The notes: generated from the letters alone by a model not told the origin. 64,000 bases of DNA from Paraescarpia echinospica (GCA_020002185.1 CM034543.1:25969462-26033461), one strand, 5' to 3'; positions 28,794 to 43,139 are shown, counted from the first letter of the stretch. A program made the numbers and translations.

Positions 28794-31700
28794 TACAATA
28801 TTAATGAGATCAGTTGTAGTTGTAAATTTGTTGCAGTAATTGTAATTGGACACTGTATTTGTAAGTTGTAACTCTAAACATGAATTGACCCGTGTGATTG
28901 ATGTGTTGATGTGAATTTCATTGTTCAAACAAATTCAGTTGCACTATACATGTGTAGTGGGTGGACAGTACAGTATGCCACTGTTGATATAGTTGCATAG
29001 ACGAAGACCTGTGGACTTCCAATATTTGCCACACTTCACATTAAAAGCTGTTAATGCGTATATTATTTGGTCACCTATTATTAGGCTTACCAGGATTCTG
29101 GTGTTTAGTTAATTGTTAGCCTTAACAGAATTTCAGTTTTTCAGTAAGTAGTCAGATATATTTGTATGGCGACTCAATCCATTGAATTGTCATGCTATTT
29201 GATCTACTTGACATAGTGCAGTTAGTAATATCCATGTTGGGATTGACACAGATATGATGTATTCATGCTGGCAGTGTAACCACTGTGGTTCAAGGATATT
29301 GTAGCTAACTAGAATGTCCACATGATAGTTTTAGTTGCTACCTGCACTGCAATGTTTTATTAATTCTCTAGTCTGAATATACTGCGGTTAGAATCTTATG
29401 GTCTTATGAGGTCTCATTCAACTAGTCAGCCTTTTCAGAACATTATTGCCAAGCCGACCTTTCTAGGCTGACACTGAAGGTGGTCACTGCCTGTCATCCT
29501 CAGTCGTTCTTGTATGTCCTGAATTGAGATGGGACCAACATTTACGTGATCTCTGAGTGACGAGGGTTACGCAGTCCCCAATGTTGAAGCCGGGTTCTTA
29601 CACCAAATATACCATGTCTACCCAGTTTGCTTTTATGATAATAATAATAAGGTAACTTCTTTTGTGCCTATATCTTTGGAAACCAAGCTCAGAGGCGCAT
29701 CAATACAAAAGGGTTAGTCAGTCTCAGAATCGATGTCAACAGATTGATCGATATGCCAGGGAGCTAAGGTAGATATGCAAGGTTATAAAGGTAAGTTTTA
29801 AAATGAGAGTGACATTTTAAAACTTATCTAACACTAAGTGGGAGCATATTGTGAATTCAGAGTGCTGGCATGCCAGGCGGAGACGGGTGCTAACAGCTGC
29901 ATCATGACGCTGTGATTGGTCATATGAGACTTATTATAGGCTTATTGACTACCAGAGTTAGCATATTTATGTTCTTTCTAGTATACCCGCTTATTACAGT
30001 GTGAGATATATATAGATATATATGATTTGTCTTAATTAGATTTGTATGTATTGTAATGTATTGTAATGATACAGACTGACTAATATGCTGATGTTTTGCT
30101 TTGTTTGTTGTGTCACAAATGCATTTGCTTTAATGATGGATGGCATGATTTTATCAATAATTTCCTCATTGCGGATGAAGACATCATTACAGTATGAAGG
30201 GTAAAGGACAATTTGTTCAGCAGTGTGTCGAGAGCACATCCGGCCAGGTCCGAGCGGATTGGCTAAATACAGGTTCCTCTCCTCAGTAGCTGATGTTTAA
30301 CACCTTTAATCTTTGAGTGATGTTATTGTTGAGTGTAGCGCTGTAATTACAACCTGGCTTCGGATGGTTGTAAGTGTCTGCACCCTGCCATTAAGCCTAG
30401 TCTTTATTGAAAATAAATCTCACCTTCAATGGGGACATGGGATGATAAATTACCCTGCTTCTGGCCGGCCAATGGTGTACCTTCGGTTGTTGACAGTCAC
30501 GTTATGAGGCGGCCCCCAACAACAACGTGTGCGTGGCCATCGTCGGATGCTACTGTCTCATGGACACGCTTGCTCTGTCACTGCTACACCAAGTCTGATT
30601 TAGTAGTAAGGAAAGATTTTTGAGTTTGCCAGACACATGTTATACCGTATCTGTAACATTTGTGGATACCAAGTGGGCATGATGTGAATGACTATAAGGA
30701 GCAAGACAGAATTGGTAAGTAAATTGATAACATAATCTCTAATTGTTGTTGTGATGAATAGAGCATATCGTGTGCATGTGAACGGTGCATGTGTCCGTAC
30801 GTAAATGAGCATGTGTGCGTGATTGCATGTTTGTGAAAGTCTTTGTGGATGAACAAGCACACTTGCATGTGTGCATGTAATTGCAGCATAGGTCACTGTG
30901 CAATTGACACAATCACTAAAATCACTGCCCTTTGTTATTGCACACACAATGTGCAGTGTGGCTGTACTGTTTTCATTACAAAATTGTCATTGTATTGAGT
31001 AATGTGCACAATATTCATAGCACTAGAATATCAGTGTTAAAAATAAAATGAACATGATGCAGCCAAGCCAGTGTAGTCACTCTACTTAGTATTGAAATAC
31101 ACCCATATAGAGTGCACACATATCTCACAGTGTTTTGCATCACCGTATAATTTTATTTGGTAAATAATTTATGTAACACTAATATCAAGAAATAAGATAA
31201 TTAAAAAAATAATAAGAATAATAATTACAGTATATATGGGAATAAGAAAGTGTAAAAATATAAATGGAATTAAATATTCAACTGGATGAGAAAATAATTG
31301 CTGTCAGAATGTAAGGGAGATTATCAAATTGTTCTTTAGTGCCTTCCATCCACTGCATACAACAGGGTGCAATTTGTCCTAGAAGGAAGTGTATTCACCA
31401 TTCTAAACAACATTGGTGATGGGACAAGAAGTTGTGGAGCTGGTGACAGTCGTGACACGGACAACAATGTGATGATAATGACAGTTGGATGCTGGTGATG
31501 ATGACAGTGATTTTCATGAAAGTAGTCGTCACAAAACCATGATACCAATTTTATTGAACTGATGGTGGCACCGATGTTGATGTATTATAACAAGATTATT
31601 ATAAGGTTCAACCTCACTTACTTAAGCCAACCATTAATTTAGTTCATTTCATTGATGTAATTAATTATTTAATTATTTTATTCCATATATACATTTTAGG

Positions 31701-31807
31701 TATAACGCCTGTATATTTAAATAAATTTTTAACTATTTAATTTGATACACGATTCTTAGTTACACTGTTCTTAAATTACTTAACATGATCTACATGTTTA
31801 GTGGACT
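28794..31807. other. Non-coding; one SINE-like scrap; no gene seen
   Basis: 'gtgcctatatctttggaaac' and 'gctcagaggcgcatcaatac' near 29660-29710 resemble a SINE/LINE tail. 30240-30610 is less AT-rich with two short open frames and no recognised product. Confidence 0.4.
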
Positions 31808-31880
31808 TATTATTATTGTATTGTAAAGCACTATAGAGCACTACATAATTATGGCGCTATATACATTTTGTATTTTATTA
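31808..31880 (+). mobile_element. SINE/LINE 3'-tail fragment
   Basis: 'attgtaaagcactatagagc' then 'atggcgctatatacatttt' is the type of 3' end shared by many invertebrate SINE/LINE pairs. Only the tail is visible. Confidence 0.45.
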
Positions 31881-33059
31881 TGTTCAAATCAGTAGTGCCT
31901 GACTACTTTAAGTAATATGCACAGTCCTTTTGTTAAAATCATCAAAATAAGTTAATTTTATTGTTTGATCAGGTAACTAGCAAATTTAAACAACACATTT
32001 ACACAAACAAGCCAGCACATCTTAGTGTATATTAAGGTTCGATTTGTTTTACAAAATTATTCTAAAACCAAATTAACAAAAACTTGAGTTGACCAGGGAC
32101 CTTTAACACAATTATCATGTAAACCAACAAGTCCAGATAGCATATTGAAAAGGAATATACATGTTGCCTTACTGAGAATAAACAATATTAATTTATCTTC
32201 TCTTTAGCAGCAACAATAAGTCAAATTACCTGTCGTGTTACATTCCTGTCTCCAGGTGAAATGCTAAAATATGACACTACATTCCTCAATAAAACAAAGA
32301 TGCAATTAAATTTAGACAACACCAAAAACCACTTTCAGTTCTAATGTCACCCTACATTACATGACAGAGATATTCCCCATACACTGCTCAGCAAATATTA
32401 CATGGTATTTGCAATTTTCAGTACATGACATTTTATTGCTAAATGTGACCAAACCTTGTCAAAATATGCAGTCGTGTCCCACCAATGTTGTTGCCCTAGA
32501 GGGGAGCATTTGAGGGTGGTGTACTTGAGAACTAACAATGCATTAGATGATATATTCCCTGTTGTTTTTGTGTCTGGGTCATTAGTGGTGTACAACTCTC
32601 TAGTTCCAAGAGTCAGCCATACATCTTCTGCCTTTGAAGTGCATGCAGTCTGGCAGATGACAACAGTCTTTATTTCACCTGTCATTTCTTCAACACCTCC
32701 AACATGACACCCCTCACCCACATTGTGGCAGAAGGCTGTTATTACACCCATCTTTAGACATGCTTCATCGATTCCAGTCACACTTGAGCAAAGTTCCGTG
32801 TCACGAGCAACTATTATACTTGTACATGTTTTTAGAAAATGACTGGGTGGGACAGTGCAGAAGGAGTTTTATTATGTTCAGCCTGTTTCAGTCCACTGCA
32901 TCTTCATCAGTCATCAAATAAGTGTTGATGAGGTGACATGTAATACTACTTCATGTCAATTATTATAATTATTATAATATTTATTAAAAACAATAATCAC
33001 TCTGAACATGTTATACATAATACTTTCACAAAAATCCACTAATGAAGTTTGATTGATGC
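31881..33059. other. Non-coding, with an unexplained minus-strand open frame
   Basis: A 127-codon frame on the minus strand (32781-32398) starts MTGIDEACLKMG and is richer in GC than its surroundings. I recognise no domain, and no clear splice partner is visible. It could be a decayed exon or repeat. Confidence 0.3.
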
Positions 33060-33329
33060 TACTTTGCTTACATTTAGTACTTTGCTTACATTTAGTACTT
33101 TGCTTACATTTAGTACTTTGCTTACATTTAGTACTTTGCTTACATTTAGTACTTTGCTTACATTTAGTACTTTGCTTACATTTAGTACTTTGCTTACATT
33201 TAGTACTTTGCTTACATTTACTACTTTGCTTACATTTAGTACTTTGCTTACATTTACTATTTTGCTTACATTTAGTACTTTGCTTACATTTAGTACTTTG
33301 CTTACATTTACTACTTTGCTTACATTTAG
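33060..33329 (+). repeat. 18-bp minisatellite, 15 copies
   Basis: Unit tactttgcttacatttag, exactly 15 units over 270 bp with a few G-to-C changes at the last base and one tactatttt variant. The length is a multiple of three and it is open on both strands, but no gene context supports translation. Confidence 0.95.
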
Positions 33330-36300
33330 GCATTAATATCATCTGCATTGAAATATGCCCTATAGGCCTTCAGATGTTTATAATGATGAATAATCACCAA
33401 TCCCGTTTACATGATTCTTTATAATTTAAAAGTTGCAACTGGTTCAAAAAGAGTAAAAAAATCTAATGCAGAAAATGTTGATTAATTTGACAAATTTAAC
33501 CACATAGTACGCAATAATAATAATAAAATTATTTATTTAAAAATTGTAACTATACAATTATACACAGGGATTCGATATATATACTCTGCACATGAGACTC
33601 AATGTCTCCAATATTATATATGTTAACTAAATGACCATCAAGTGCATGTGTATTATGACAATTGATGTCTTTGATTTATATTGCCTCATATAGTACATCT
33701 TGCTACATACACAATGGCTGGCCACCCTATCAGTTCAAGGAAGAACTCTGTCCCAGAGCCAGAAATAATGGTGACCAAATTGCTAAATCCAACAATGATG
33801 CTGGTTGGTAAGAGGGTAAATGTCTCATCTTGTGATGGAGTGTGAAAGGCGATGAGTTTATGAACCCATTTTAGATCACGCCAATGTCCCATCAGGGCTG
33901 TCCAGAGAATGGCTGGCAGGTGTCTTAATATGCTCTCCCAAGCACCAGCACTGATGGCTTGACCATCATGGTCCATGCAAATCCCAGCTATCTCTTGAGT
34001 GGTCTGGGCATGTGGTCAGCCAGTGTCCAGCACATTTATGACCACCAAAGGTGTGAAGTTGACCAGTTATAAAACAATTAGGCACACATTTACACCTGAG
34101 AGATGTGTGGTATATTGTCATAGTGGTGCACTGTGACAATATCACACAATGGTCACTGTGACAATGTCACACAATGGTTGTCACCTGAATATTGTCTGTC
34201 ATCTGCTTCCTGCTTCTTGGTGTCAGTTTATATAGCACTTGCATTGTTCATAAATAGCCAGATGATCACTTCCATAACAGTGTAGCACTAGGAAGGACAG
34301 ATGATACACAGTAATGTGTAATATCACAGCTGTCTGCTTGTGAAACGCCTGCTTCTCTAAATAATATTACATGTGTGCATGTGCGTGCGTATGTGTGTGT
34401 GTGTGTGCACTGTGCATGTTTGTGTGCATGTGTACGTAGATGATAATGGATAAAATTAAGCATGTATATGCATGTGCAGTTTACATATATCTATGTCTGT
34501 GTGAATTTATACATGCATGCATCAGTGTGTGTCTGTATGTGAGTGTGTGCACACATGCATGTAAGAGTGTGGAAAACGTGCATACATGTGTGTATGTATT
34601 TGTTATTATTGTGAAGTAAATTCAAATTTTGCTTTGAAAATGTGGAATAACAAAAATTTGTGTACAAGTAGCTCACATCATGAACATAAATTATAAGCGT
34701 ACAAGTTTCATAATGCATTTGCAAGAAATTACCGGTAGTATTGCAAATAATGCTGTGGTTTCTCACAATGTACATTGATTAAAATTTTAAATAATCTGTT
34801 TATGTTCAGCATAATTGCACATCTATTGTACTATTATTAACTCGCAAAAATGGTGTCTTATCTGGTACCCACATATATATTTCACTAAAGATAATCAACA
34901 ACTTTAAGAGTTCACCTTTTCACCTTTTCAATTCAGCTATCTGTGCGACATCTCCCGTGTACCTTGCCATATCAGAAAGATAACTCATGACTTTCTCTCA
35001 TAATTGCATAGATGTTCTCAGCTTAATTCATCTAATCTACGATTTGTTAGAAAGTCAAGCATGGCCCTTGCAATGCTGTATTCTGATTACTTGCTGATTA
35101 CTCCATTTTGAACTCTATCCTTTCTTCTGTTTGGCAAATTTGTTTTCAGAAGGTATAGTTTACTGCACACTTCTTTGGCACTAGTCATGGATAGCACAGT
35201 GGTTGTACTGGAGAGTCACACCTTGTTGGTGACAATAATGCCCACCAATGGAGTGTATTAGTTCTGGTAGAGATCAAAGTCGTCCCTACCCTCCCCATCT
35301 ATATTCACCCTTTCATCTGCAACCCTGTCATTGATTGATATGATCAGGGGAGTGCAGGGGTTGATATCATTGTATGAAATAATGGGTATGATTGATCCTG
35401 GTGAATGGGCTTCACTTATATAGGCGTTGTAAAGAAAAGTAATTTTAAATTGTGCAGGTGTAAGTTGATGTTCCTAATGACTTGGCTCATGTTGGCCATT
35501 CACCAATTGGTGTAGAAAATTTCACTTTTCATGTTACAGGTGAATTAGCAAAATGACTAATCTTAACAAAATCTTAGTGCAAAATGCAGACTGGAGTATG
35601 AGACAATATCTCGCATGATATAATATACGCAAAGGAACATGTATGTTGAAGAACAACATATTGATGCATTGGACCAATTTGATCAACTTTCAGTGATCAT
35701 TGTTTCATAAAGATCACAAGAATAAACATGAATATAAATTATGATTATTGTGTTTTCATTAGATTTACATTTAGTGTCCATGATCCACAATGGATACAGT
35801 TTGGAGATGGCTACATGTGAATTATTCAAAGACACAGAATGTCACAACTACCACCCACCATCCACCTAACATTAATAGTGTACACTTGAAGTGAATGGTT
35901 CATGCCTGGCAGGGTAACTGAATTAAAGGTAAACCTTGTCTTGATCATCTCAGAATGTACAACAGTTTCTATGTACAACAATTTCTGCTGTGGCAATTTT
36001 TTCCATCTTGTTCAGTTTGGGTTTTTTCACAAAGAAATGAAGTCATATATGGGTGAAATATAAGTGAATTTACAAGTTTAGAAGCAGATAAAAATGTAGC
36101 TGAAGGCATGTTACCAATTAAATTATTACATTTTCAGTAAATTATTGTAGCTTGTTGGACCATTAACACAATAAACAACATGCCTTTAATTTGATAACAA
36201 ATATTGGGTTCTTTTTGTATAAAAAAATCTGTGTATTAGTAGGTTATAAATAGGTAATGATCAGTACTGAGCAAAACGCAATGCTCAACATGAACTGACA

Positions 36301-36596
36301 TAAATTTTGTATTAAAATAAAAAAACATAATGGTAAACTATGACAAAATATATATGTCTTACATAGAGTAGAAAGAAGTAATTGTAAAAAATCACAGCCA
36401 TTTTTTATTTACAAATTGTGGACATGCCACTTCATGTAGTTGTGCCATAGTTGAAAGGAGACAGATTGCCTTTCCTTTCAGGGAGGTATTATAAAGTTAC
36501 CTAACAAGCAGTCTTGGAGTTGAATACATAATTGATGTGCTAGACTGCCAGCACTAAAACCTGAGTTGTTATCATAGTTGACCTATGATCTTCTCT
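33330..36596. other. Non-coding, no gene seen
   Basis: A minus-strand frame at 33976-33686 (96 codons) is unrecognised. GT-rich tracts lie near 34370-34430 and 34500-34560. Confidence 0.45.
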
Positions 36597-36668
36597 GATC
36601 ACATCTAGCTGATAGTAGGACAAGAGGAGATCACATCTAGCTGATAGTAGGACAAGAGGAGATCACAT
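36597..36668 (+). repeat. 32-bp tandem repeat, two perfect copies plus partial
   Basis: Units gatcacatctagctgatagt... at 36597-36628 and 36629-36660, then a truncated third. Confidence 0.9.
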
Positions 36669-38104
36669 AGCTGACACTATGACCTAAGTTGATCATAATG
36701 CAGATACTTTGTCATTTACTCATATAACATTACACATACCTGCGCATGCATAATATAGCACCTGACTGGTGTTCTCAAGTGTTTCTGGTAGTTACCAGAC
36801 ATAGTTTGTTAATTGCAGGATTGGTGTTTTGTTTGCGTTACTTGGGTTACCTAGAATTTGCACATTTTGACATTTATTCTCCCCTGAGAACACAATGAAC
36901 TTCATTTTGGTATTTGCTTAATGCCATCTGGTGGTCCTATGTCTGTCTAGCTACTGACAGTTTGGGCACTTGTTTAAGTTGACATAGTTCAGTTGACCAT
37001 TCTCAGTATAACACCTGTTTTATAAGTGTTGGTTAAGTTGCTAGGTAAATAAGTAAATATACAGTAAGGCAGGTGTCTGCATGGGAACATAGTTCTACTC
37101 CAAATACAGCACGAGTTTGTGTTTCATGGGAAAAAGTTATGCCAGTGTTATGTTTCATGAATATGCATGGCCGCCAGACACAGAAACATTCATGAGTACA
37201 TTTTGCAGGTTCTGTCATCAAGTTTATTGTTGCTATATAAAAAGTGTTATGTTTAATTTGGTGTGTTTAGTGACTGAACATGTATAATGTACTTTCATAT
37301 GTCATGTGACTTCCTCTAATCATTTAGGCCCTCTAACACTGAAGGCTTATTCAGCAAATGGTATTAGAAGCTATTCTGCCATTTCTGGTCTGTGAGGCAT
37401 GAACTTCTAAGACCTACCAGAATGTACTTGTGTTTCCTTTTACATGCTCTATATATGTTAGGGTAAGTAGATAGGACAGGGTTTTGCCTTTACGTTTTTG
37501 GGTAGGGTGATATTTTTGGGTTGATACACATTTTAGTATTTTCTTGATAATTTGTTTTTGACAAAGATGTCACCTACAATTTCTTCAGACAAACATGAGA
37601 AATGCCTATTTCTAGTATATTGGAAGCTACAGGTTGGCAAAGATTTGTGTTTTTCCTTTGCGTAGGAATTATGTTTTATACAACATCGTAACTTATGTTT
37701 TTTCATTGTCGTCTCGTACAAATTTCTAGGGTCGGCTACATTTAGCAGGGTCTGTCAGGTAACTGGAACCACAAATAATATTCCGGTAGGTCTCAACATG
37801 AACAATCATCAATTCGTGATCAATATGTTTCACCACTAGACAATTCCTGCACTGAAATAATGCCTATTAACTGAAAGAACCATTGAAAGTCCTCTCACTT
37901 TTGTGATGCAATATCTCCTTAAAGGGAATAAAAAACATATGGCTTGAATTCATATTATATTACATCCTGCTATCTATTTCCATGTCCACCAAGCCAAAAA
38001 CAAAACAAAAAATCAATAAATTAGAAATTCCACATTTAATGCTGTGCATCCGGACATTTTTGAATATGCATATTTTTGGCGCGCTTTTCGGGATGCCGAG
38101 ATGT
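36669..38104. other. Non-coding, no gene seen
   Basis: AT-rich; nothing recognised. Confidence 0.5.
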
Positions 38105-38550
38105 GACGTCACTTATGACCCACACTTGCATCAGGCCAACCCTTTCCATGCATTCAGAGCATGTTTACAAGTATAGCTTTTGGGTCGAAACGAGTGTCAG
38201 AATGAGTTATTGTGCAATATTCCGATGAAATACAAACACTAGTAGAGGAACAAGCAGTTATCTTACGGTTCCACATGAATTCAATTTTATTCAAAACAAT
38301 GAATGCGAATGGGCCTCCAAGTCGACTAGGATTAGGTATCGCCAAGCTTGGGCTCGTTTTCAGAATAATTATATCAAATGCAACCAACGGGAGATAATGT
38401 ACACCAATATACATACATAGCAAACATATATCGTATCCAGCTACAGAAAGTAATGTGTATAATCTCATAATATCACTAGAATATCGATGTATGAAAGAGG
38501 AGTTGTACAATTTATCATAACAACTTAAATCAGTCAGTGAATTTCTGTCA

Positions 38551-38632
38551 GTCCTGTTAGCTCAGTTAGTAAAGGCGTTGATTCCTTGGCATTTATCTTG
38601 CAAGCTGGTGACGCCGGTTCAATCCCCACACC
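38551..38632 (+). other. tRNA-like / SINE head with Pol III A and B boxes (left arm)
   Basis: Contains ttagctcagttagt (A box) and ggttcaatccc (B box, 38616-38626). The acceptor ends do not pair and I cannot build a full cloverleaf, so it is tRNA-derived rather than a working tRNA. Confidence 0.55.
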
Positions 38633-39101
38633 AAACCATTGATTTTTTACATTTTTGTTTGTTTATGTTTTCATGAAGTAATATAAACCAAATCATTTTT
38701 ATACTATGATGCACTGTTTGTAAATATTTTGGTAGTAATTATTTATTCGCCACAAAAATGAAAATATGGTAATTATATATAACGCAATGTTTCTCAATTT
38801 TATTTATCCAGACAGATCACCATTTGTTTTCACATATATAATTACAATATATTACCGTACAATATATATATATATATATACAATTAATAAATTATATATC
38901 CATTACATTATATTTGTTTGGATAAATAAAATTGAGAAACATCGTTATATAATTCCCATATTTTCATTTTTGTGGCGAATAAATAATTACTAAAAAAAGT
39001 AAAAAATACTTACAAACAGTGCATCATAGTATAAAAATGATTTGGTTTATATTACTTCGTGAAAACATAAACCAAAGAAAGTGTAAAAAAATCAATGGTT
39101 T

Positions 39102-39183
39102 GGTGTGGGGATTGAACCGGCGTCGCCCGATTGCAAAATAAATGCCAAGGAACCAACGCCTTTACCAACTGAGCTAACAGGAC
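39102..39183 (-). other. tRNA-like / SINE head with Pol III A and B boxes (right arm)
   Basis: Inverted copy of the left-arm block, with B box ggttcaatccc at 39108-39118 (minus strand) and A box ttagctcagttgg. Its A box is closer to consensus than that of the left copy. Confidence 0.55.
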
Positions 39184-39637
39184 CGATAGAAATTCACTGA
39201 CTGATTTAAGTTTTTATGATAAATTGTACAACTCTTCCTTCATCCATCGATATTCTAGTGATATTATGAGATTATATACGTTACTTTCTGTAGCTGGATA
39301 CGATATATGTTTGCTATGTATGTTTATTGGTGTAGATATCTCTCGTTGGTTGCATTCGATATAATTATTCTGAAAACGAGCCCAAGCTCAGCGAAACCTA
39401 GTCGACTTGTAGCCAATGTAGGCCCATTCACAATCATTGTTTTGAATAAAATTGGATTCATGTGGAACCGTAAGATAACTGCTTGTTCCTCTATGATGAC
39501 TAGTGTTTGTATTTCATCGGAATATTACACAATAACTCATTCTGACGCTCGTTTCGACCCAAAAGCTATACTTGTAAACATGCTCTGAATGCATGGAAAG
39601 GGTTGGCCTGATGCGAGTGTGGGTCATAAGTGACGTC

Positions 39638-42600
39638 CCGATACCATGTGATCGCCTAGCTCATTAAATTTTTATTTTCCGTGGGAATCGCTACACAGAC
39701 GGGTTTTAAAACGAATTTATGCTACAAATGTATTTTTCTGTATTTTTTAATGTTGTCAAATGTTACATACAAGGTTAAACTTTGTGTACACATGGAAAAA
39801 GGATTTTAGCTAATGCCTTATTTTTATTTCCTTTAAATCATCTTCAGAAGTTTATTGAGGGCAATAGCCACCTGAGGGCTGAAACCAAAGAGGAATTCAG
39901 TGGATGCTTCCCACTGATAAACTGGGCTACAACTAAGGGACATGTGCCTGGAATTAGTTACCTAAGGCAGTCCCACCATGCCCCAGTGATCAGTCCTTTC
40001 AACCACCAAAGTCTCTACATTGTGGATGCCTGCAAATCTGGATAAGGCATATCTAAGGCCACAATAACTCTAGCCCTAGGGTCAACAGACCCCTAGTGCA
40101 TTAAGCAGCTGCCAGAGAACCAGTCTTTGCAACATGTGTTGGTTTGATGATCTGGGTCCTTTAGATGCACCATGGAAAATCATCTTTAATGTCCAGGAAC
40201 AAATTCCTGTTCATTAGTGCTGTGGATAGATCTTGCTACACATCAACACAGATCATTAAATGGGCCTGGGCTCTCTGTCCAGCAGGAAAATGTCCCTGGA
40301 AGGGGAACACTCTGTAGTGGCATATAAAGACAACACTGTGAACAGATGTCAAACAGGAAGCTATGGTTTATTTACATTCTGATATTTCTGACATCTGCAT
40401 TTAATAGTGGACATGATTATTCTGATCAGTATTCACTAATCCTATCTGCCTGTTTCTGAATACATTTGAAGTAGCAACTGCATCTAAATGAGTAAAAACA
40501 GTTTAAATTTGTTTAATGCAGAAAATTCAACATATCACTAATTTGAAAGAAAAAAGTCAATAACCTTTTATGATCATGTAGCATTAATATACTTTCAAAT
40601 AGGTGATCACTTTGAATTAATATACCTTATTGCAATTTAACTAGTATATCGTGTGCTGTTAGTTGTAGGCCTATCTGAACTAATGCATGTCTGCTACTGT
40701 GGCTTCATGATCAACTTCTATTAAATATTGAACCTGTTATTATAAAGGACAGTTTACATTATTTTCAAGTTAAAATTGTTCTAAGTGTATATCATTTCAG
40801 AACGTAGGAACAAAATGGTTGAGTGATCCCAATGATTCTGACTTCTCCCCAAGTAAATTATGTCTCACACGGGAGTCATTTAATTTTGAATGAATCAACA
40901 ATATGTTGTCATTTGCCTGTGGTCTCTTGCAATCAAAGTTAATTAAACCCAATCAGTAAACCTAAACATGTCAGACAATAAAAACAAATGCCCACTCAGA
41001 TACCCTGGAGGTGTTTTCTAGCAAGGAAAGGTTCCCACTTCAGTTCCCACCGGCTGGATGAAGACAATGATCAGGAGGACATTCAGCCAACTGAACTACC
41101 CCAAGGGAGACTCCCAACCCCTCCATTCCTAGTTGCCCCAGGCTACTCCTGTAATTGCTCCCAGCCAACCATTTAAACCCAGGGGAGTACTGCTTGTTTA
41201 GTGACAATGTCACTGTCATTGAGGGGTATCAGAGGTTTGACTCTGGGGTAGGGTAACCAGGGTGTTTGGTCTGAGCTGGGGAAGATCATGACAGTGGGTA
41301 TATTGAGGGTAGGACACTTAACAAGTAGGTGAGAGAAGTGTGTTTGGTGACAGCGGATGTATAGACAACATGGTGTGATCTTTAGTGGAGTCATTGGCGG
41401 CCAGAAGGTGTGGAGAGTGATTGAGAACACTCCTGCATTGGATATAGCTGTACTTGGTGATATCATGACTGTACATGTCAGTATCACACAGGACACACAT
41501 ACGGTGTCACAACACTGAGGGCTGGTTCATGTATCTACAATCAGGTATGTTTTATATTTGTAATATATTTCATTTCATTTCTTGTTACCCGTCTAGATCC
41601 ACACTGGTTGGCAGACCTACTGTATGTTTTGGTTTTGGTTATTCTAGATCTATCAAATAATTCACATTGCTTATTCGGCCTACATGTACAAAGTTCCTAT
41701 ACGGATTGAGTGACAGAGTGTTCTTATCTGTCAAGCAACAAAACATATTTCTTAGGAAATATGCCTCATGTTAACAGTATTTGTGTTTTGACTGCTACAA
41801 ATACCCAAATCTGTTATACATAATTTTATGATAAATATAAAATTAGGCTATGTACTTTATCTATTTTTGTTTGTTACAAAAGTATTTAAACAGGAAATGA
41901 CTCCAATCGAAATAAATTATTTGCTATCATTCATTTTTAATAAAATAATTTAATAAAAATAAATAAATATATTTTAGTTATGCTATTTCTTTCAGAAAAA
42001 CTAACACATAAACAGGATATCTCTCTATCCAATTCTCTACCTCCAGTTGTTGGAAAACCACTGTACCAGAATGCAGTAAACAAGTACAGAGGTGATTCTC
42101 TCACACTGTGTAGATATTCAATATTCACCCCACTCCACCTGATATCAGGTACACTCAATTATAGCCATGAAGAAGAATTTGCGTGAGTGAAAATGATCCT
42201 GCTGAGTTTTCATTGGGACCACCTGAATCAATTGGGCAGCAGGGCCAGCTGACACGGGTCATGCACAGGTTAATAAGTTACTGCAAACTGTGGGAATCTG
42301 ATGAGAGCAGTGGCCACTCCATGTACTGGGCCCTTCTCTGTCCAGGTGTCCACCTGCCTGTGACAAACATGACTGGGCAATGTACCTTTCTGTTGACCAG
42401 TGCCCACACCCTGGTGGGGTGAGCTTTGGTAGGGAGTGGCATGGGTGTCATGCGTGATGTGTGTAACCCTGCCAGAGTTCTCAGTGGATGTGCTTCCTCT
42501 CACTCTGTGCTGGTCATTCACTGAGTAGTGACATGGATTGGAATTACACGTTAGATATGAGTGTTATCACTGTGCAATAAACCATTTATCTTAATGTCAC

Positions 42601-42649
42601 TTTAAAAAACTTTAAAAAATGAAAAACCGATTTTATATATGAAATCTAC
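39638..42649. other. Non-coding, no gene seen
   Basis: Mixed composition. Short frames at 39782-40045, 41173-41496 and 42183-42422 have no recognised similarity or splice context. Confidence 0.45.
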
Positions 42650-42850
42650 TTATGTATAATATTTTACGTTAGCACCAAAACAATGAATTTATGGTGTAGT
42701 TCTCCAATGTTCAGGTGTCTAGCCATCTGCCTAGCCACCTGTGCACCTGTTGTCTCACCTGCCTTACCACCTGGATATATTGATAAACTTATGTACCTAC
42801 CTACCCACCTGGTATTTACATAAATGTCTTATAATGTGAGGAAAATGTAC

Positions 42851-43139
<289 letters not shown>

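Larger units (their letters stand above)
38105..39637. mobile_element. 1.5-kb inverted repeat (fold-back element) with tRNA-like sequence in each arm
   Basis: The left arm (38105-about 38860) and right arm (about 38880-39637) are reverse complements along their whole length, with scattered substitutions and small indels; the centre is near 38870 in (TA)n. The outer ends share gacgtcacttatgaccc. Each arm holds a tRNA-like block (38551-38632 + and 39102-39183 -) and a related open frame directed outward. No transposase was recognised, and no target duplication is clear. It may be a non-autonomous fold-back transposon or an inverted duplication of a repeat. Confidence 0.8.

Noticed and set aside
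33060..33329. CRISPR-like array
   Set aside because: It has direct units without spacers in a eukaryotic context; it is a simple minisatellite.
38551..38632. Functional tRNA gene in the left arm of the inverted repeat
   Set aside because: The A and B boxes are present, but the acceptor and T stems do not pair, so it is tRNA-derived sequence only.
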